From NCBI RefSeq assembly GCF_002443255.2, contig NW_019211456.1, forward strand, positions 53,547,743-53,611,742: a DNA stretch of 64,000 nucleotides. Direction: 5' to 3'. The notes beneath the pieces were generated by a model. The model was given only the letters and a program-made list of their open reading frames with translations. It had not been told where the DNA came from and did no database searches. Within the stretch, counting starts at the first letter, position 1. Each line of letters begins with the position of its first letter. Below are positions 62,715-64,000 of the stretch, in pieces. Source of the DNA: Varroa destructor. Its lineage: Eukaryota; Arthropoda; Arachnida; Mesostigmata; Varroidae. Position numbers and translations under genes: made by a program.

Positions 62715-63131
62715 CTTCTTTGCTGAACTCGAAACGACGTATCAATCTTTTTTGATAACAAGCATCCTTTTCATCTAAATTGTTCAGCTTGATTATTGTC
62801 TGTTCATTGCCGTGAATTTCGTGCGCCCCGTAAAAACCAGCGAAATAAATGTCAATCCGTACTCATACATTAAAAATTATTTATAGAAAATAACGCTTCA
62901 GGAAGTGATTGTAAACTATTTGTAGTGAAAATACTACAGTAAAAAAAAGTTTCGCAGATTTCGTTTCGTGTTTTTTATTTTTAAAAAGTTAATATGTTAA
63001 TCACGGGACAACGGAGTCACACCTAATTTTCTAGCATCATAGAGTGAAACCTTAGCCAGAATTTTCAAAGCACAGTAATTATCAAATTCCTTACCCTTGG
63101 ATTTAGTTTTAACATTGCTTCTACTCCAGGC

Positions 63132-63143
63132 GGGGGGGGGGGG
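63132..63143. repeat. G12 homopolymer
   Basis: A run of twelve G in otherwise AT-rich DNA, followed by AGGGGC. Length is prone to sequencing error. Confidence 0.85.
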
Positions 63144-64000
63144 AGGGGCACTTTCCTATTCATTTCAGGGCTTCAAGAGGCCCTCTTTTCTGTGTGTGTC
63201 TAGCCCTTTTTATTTTTCGTTTAAATTTAATAACGTATGCAGATATTGCACTCTAATTTTCCTCATCTTGAAGCAGTAAGTTCGTGTCAGCTCTAAATGG
63301 GCTGACTAATTTTATTTCAACTTCCGTTTCTCATCTTCGAAGAGTGTGCAGTGCTCTACTGTGAAAGTCACGTCATTGCATGCGCCAGCGTTGCACGTAA
63401 TGTGCAAGTTACTCTACGCCTTTCCTTCCCTAGGAAGAAACGCTAGGAAAGATTCGTTAATAGTACCTTAATGAGATAATAGATCCTTCTCTAACGCTTT
63501 TCCCGTACCATTCTCTCAATTCAATGGCAGTTTTACAGCCTCTGACAGTATTCTATCCTGTCTTGTTGCTTCCGCCACCGTTATTCTATTACATGGTTGA
63601 ACAACTTCCCATTCCAGGCAGTGACTATTGTGCCCTCTCACTCCTGTTGTAACCTTTTGAGGGTATTCTCCTTTACTTTTTCTCAAGTAAGCTTTCGATG
63701 CTTACACAGGCTTTCCTGTTCCTCGACCATAATGTTGTACGCATTATTACGACCATGGTATTGTTATATGCATGCCTACAGTGGAAAGAATCAAGGTGCT
63801 TCGGAATAATCAAATTTTCTGAAGGACGAGTATTCGTCGTGCTTTCTTTACGTAGCCTTTGTTTTTTTTGCCTTAATAGCTTTTATCGTTTGCTCCATGT
63901 GTGCGGTTCCGCTTAGGCTCTGGTCAGTCCGTATTTTCACGTGTTGAACCACTCTTTCTAGTTCGACTACATATCTTTGAGTTGACATTTAGTTTGCCAC

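Larger units (their letters stand above)
56964..64000 (-). other. Thrombospondin intron (open to the right edge)
   Basis: Should be intron upstream of the first visible exon. I looked for the missing EGF half (an NPCF-like end in phase 1) and saw none. Contents: a GC-richer patch with an 86-codon minus-strand frame of unknown family (57278-57538), two weak tRNA-like relics (60550-60605 and 61090-61150), a hairpin at 62662-62714 and a G12 run at 63132-63143. The rest is AT-rich with nothing visible. Confidence 0.6.

Overview
The window is AT-rich animal DNA with long introns, GT/AG splice sites and many decayed transposons. Its backbone is one thrombospondin gene on the minus strand, read from right to left. 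Twelve exons between 56963 and 2582 join in phase with no internal stop. In order they encode the end of a first EGF-like domain, two complete EGF-like domains, the full run of calcium-binding type 3 repeats, and the first part of the C-terminal lectin-like domain. They give 1563 nt, about 521 residues. The N-terminal exons lie beyond the right edge and the last C-terminal exon(s) beyond the left edge. The organism is most likely an invertebrate, probably an arthropod (a mite or tick would fit), but this is inference and no sequence here proves it.

The most notable content is in the 2.8 kb intron between the exons at 9963-10065 and 7016-7173. It holds a nearly complete but decayed single-stranded DNA virus genome of circovirus/cyclovirus type. 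A capsid-like pseudogene reads on the minus strand (about 8105 to 7382). A Rep pseudogene reads divergently on the plus strand from 8467, with the rolling-circle motifs and the Walker A box. The distal part of Rep, with Walker B and the following helicase segment, lies inverted on the minus strand (9262 to about 9030). A perfect 9-bp hairpin precedes the Rep start.

The 22 kb intron (18623-40702) is a graveyard of retroelements: a Ty3/gypsy-like integrase, a BEL/Pao-like RNase H-integrase linker, endonuclease and reverse-transcriptase pieces of a non-LTR element, and a Ty3/gypsy RNase H on the minus strand. It also holds a GC-richer Pro/Thr/Ser-rich mucin-like open frame on the plus strand (35942-36626, bounded by plausible splice sites), which may be an exon of a nested antisense gene. 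Another GC-richer block at 32.9-33.8 kb is unexplained. A 40-bp perfect palindrome sits at 29.3 kb.

The right part (49560-64000) is intron. It contains a Ty3/gypsy RNase H relic behind an LTR-like block, at least two copies of what looks like a tRNA-Ser-derived SINE, and simple repeats. A run of exactly 100 N (49253-49352) marks an assembly gap close to one exon. I found no rRNA, no intact tRNA, no CRISPR array and no operon-like structure. Coordinates of exons were fixed by splice sites, phase and family conservation; coordinates of transposon and viral relics are approximate.
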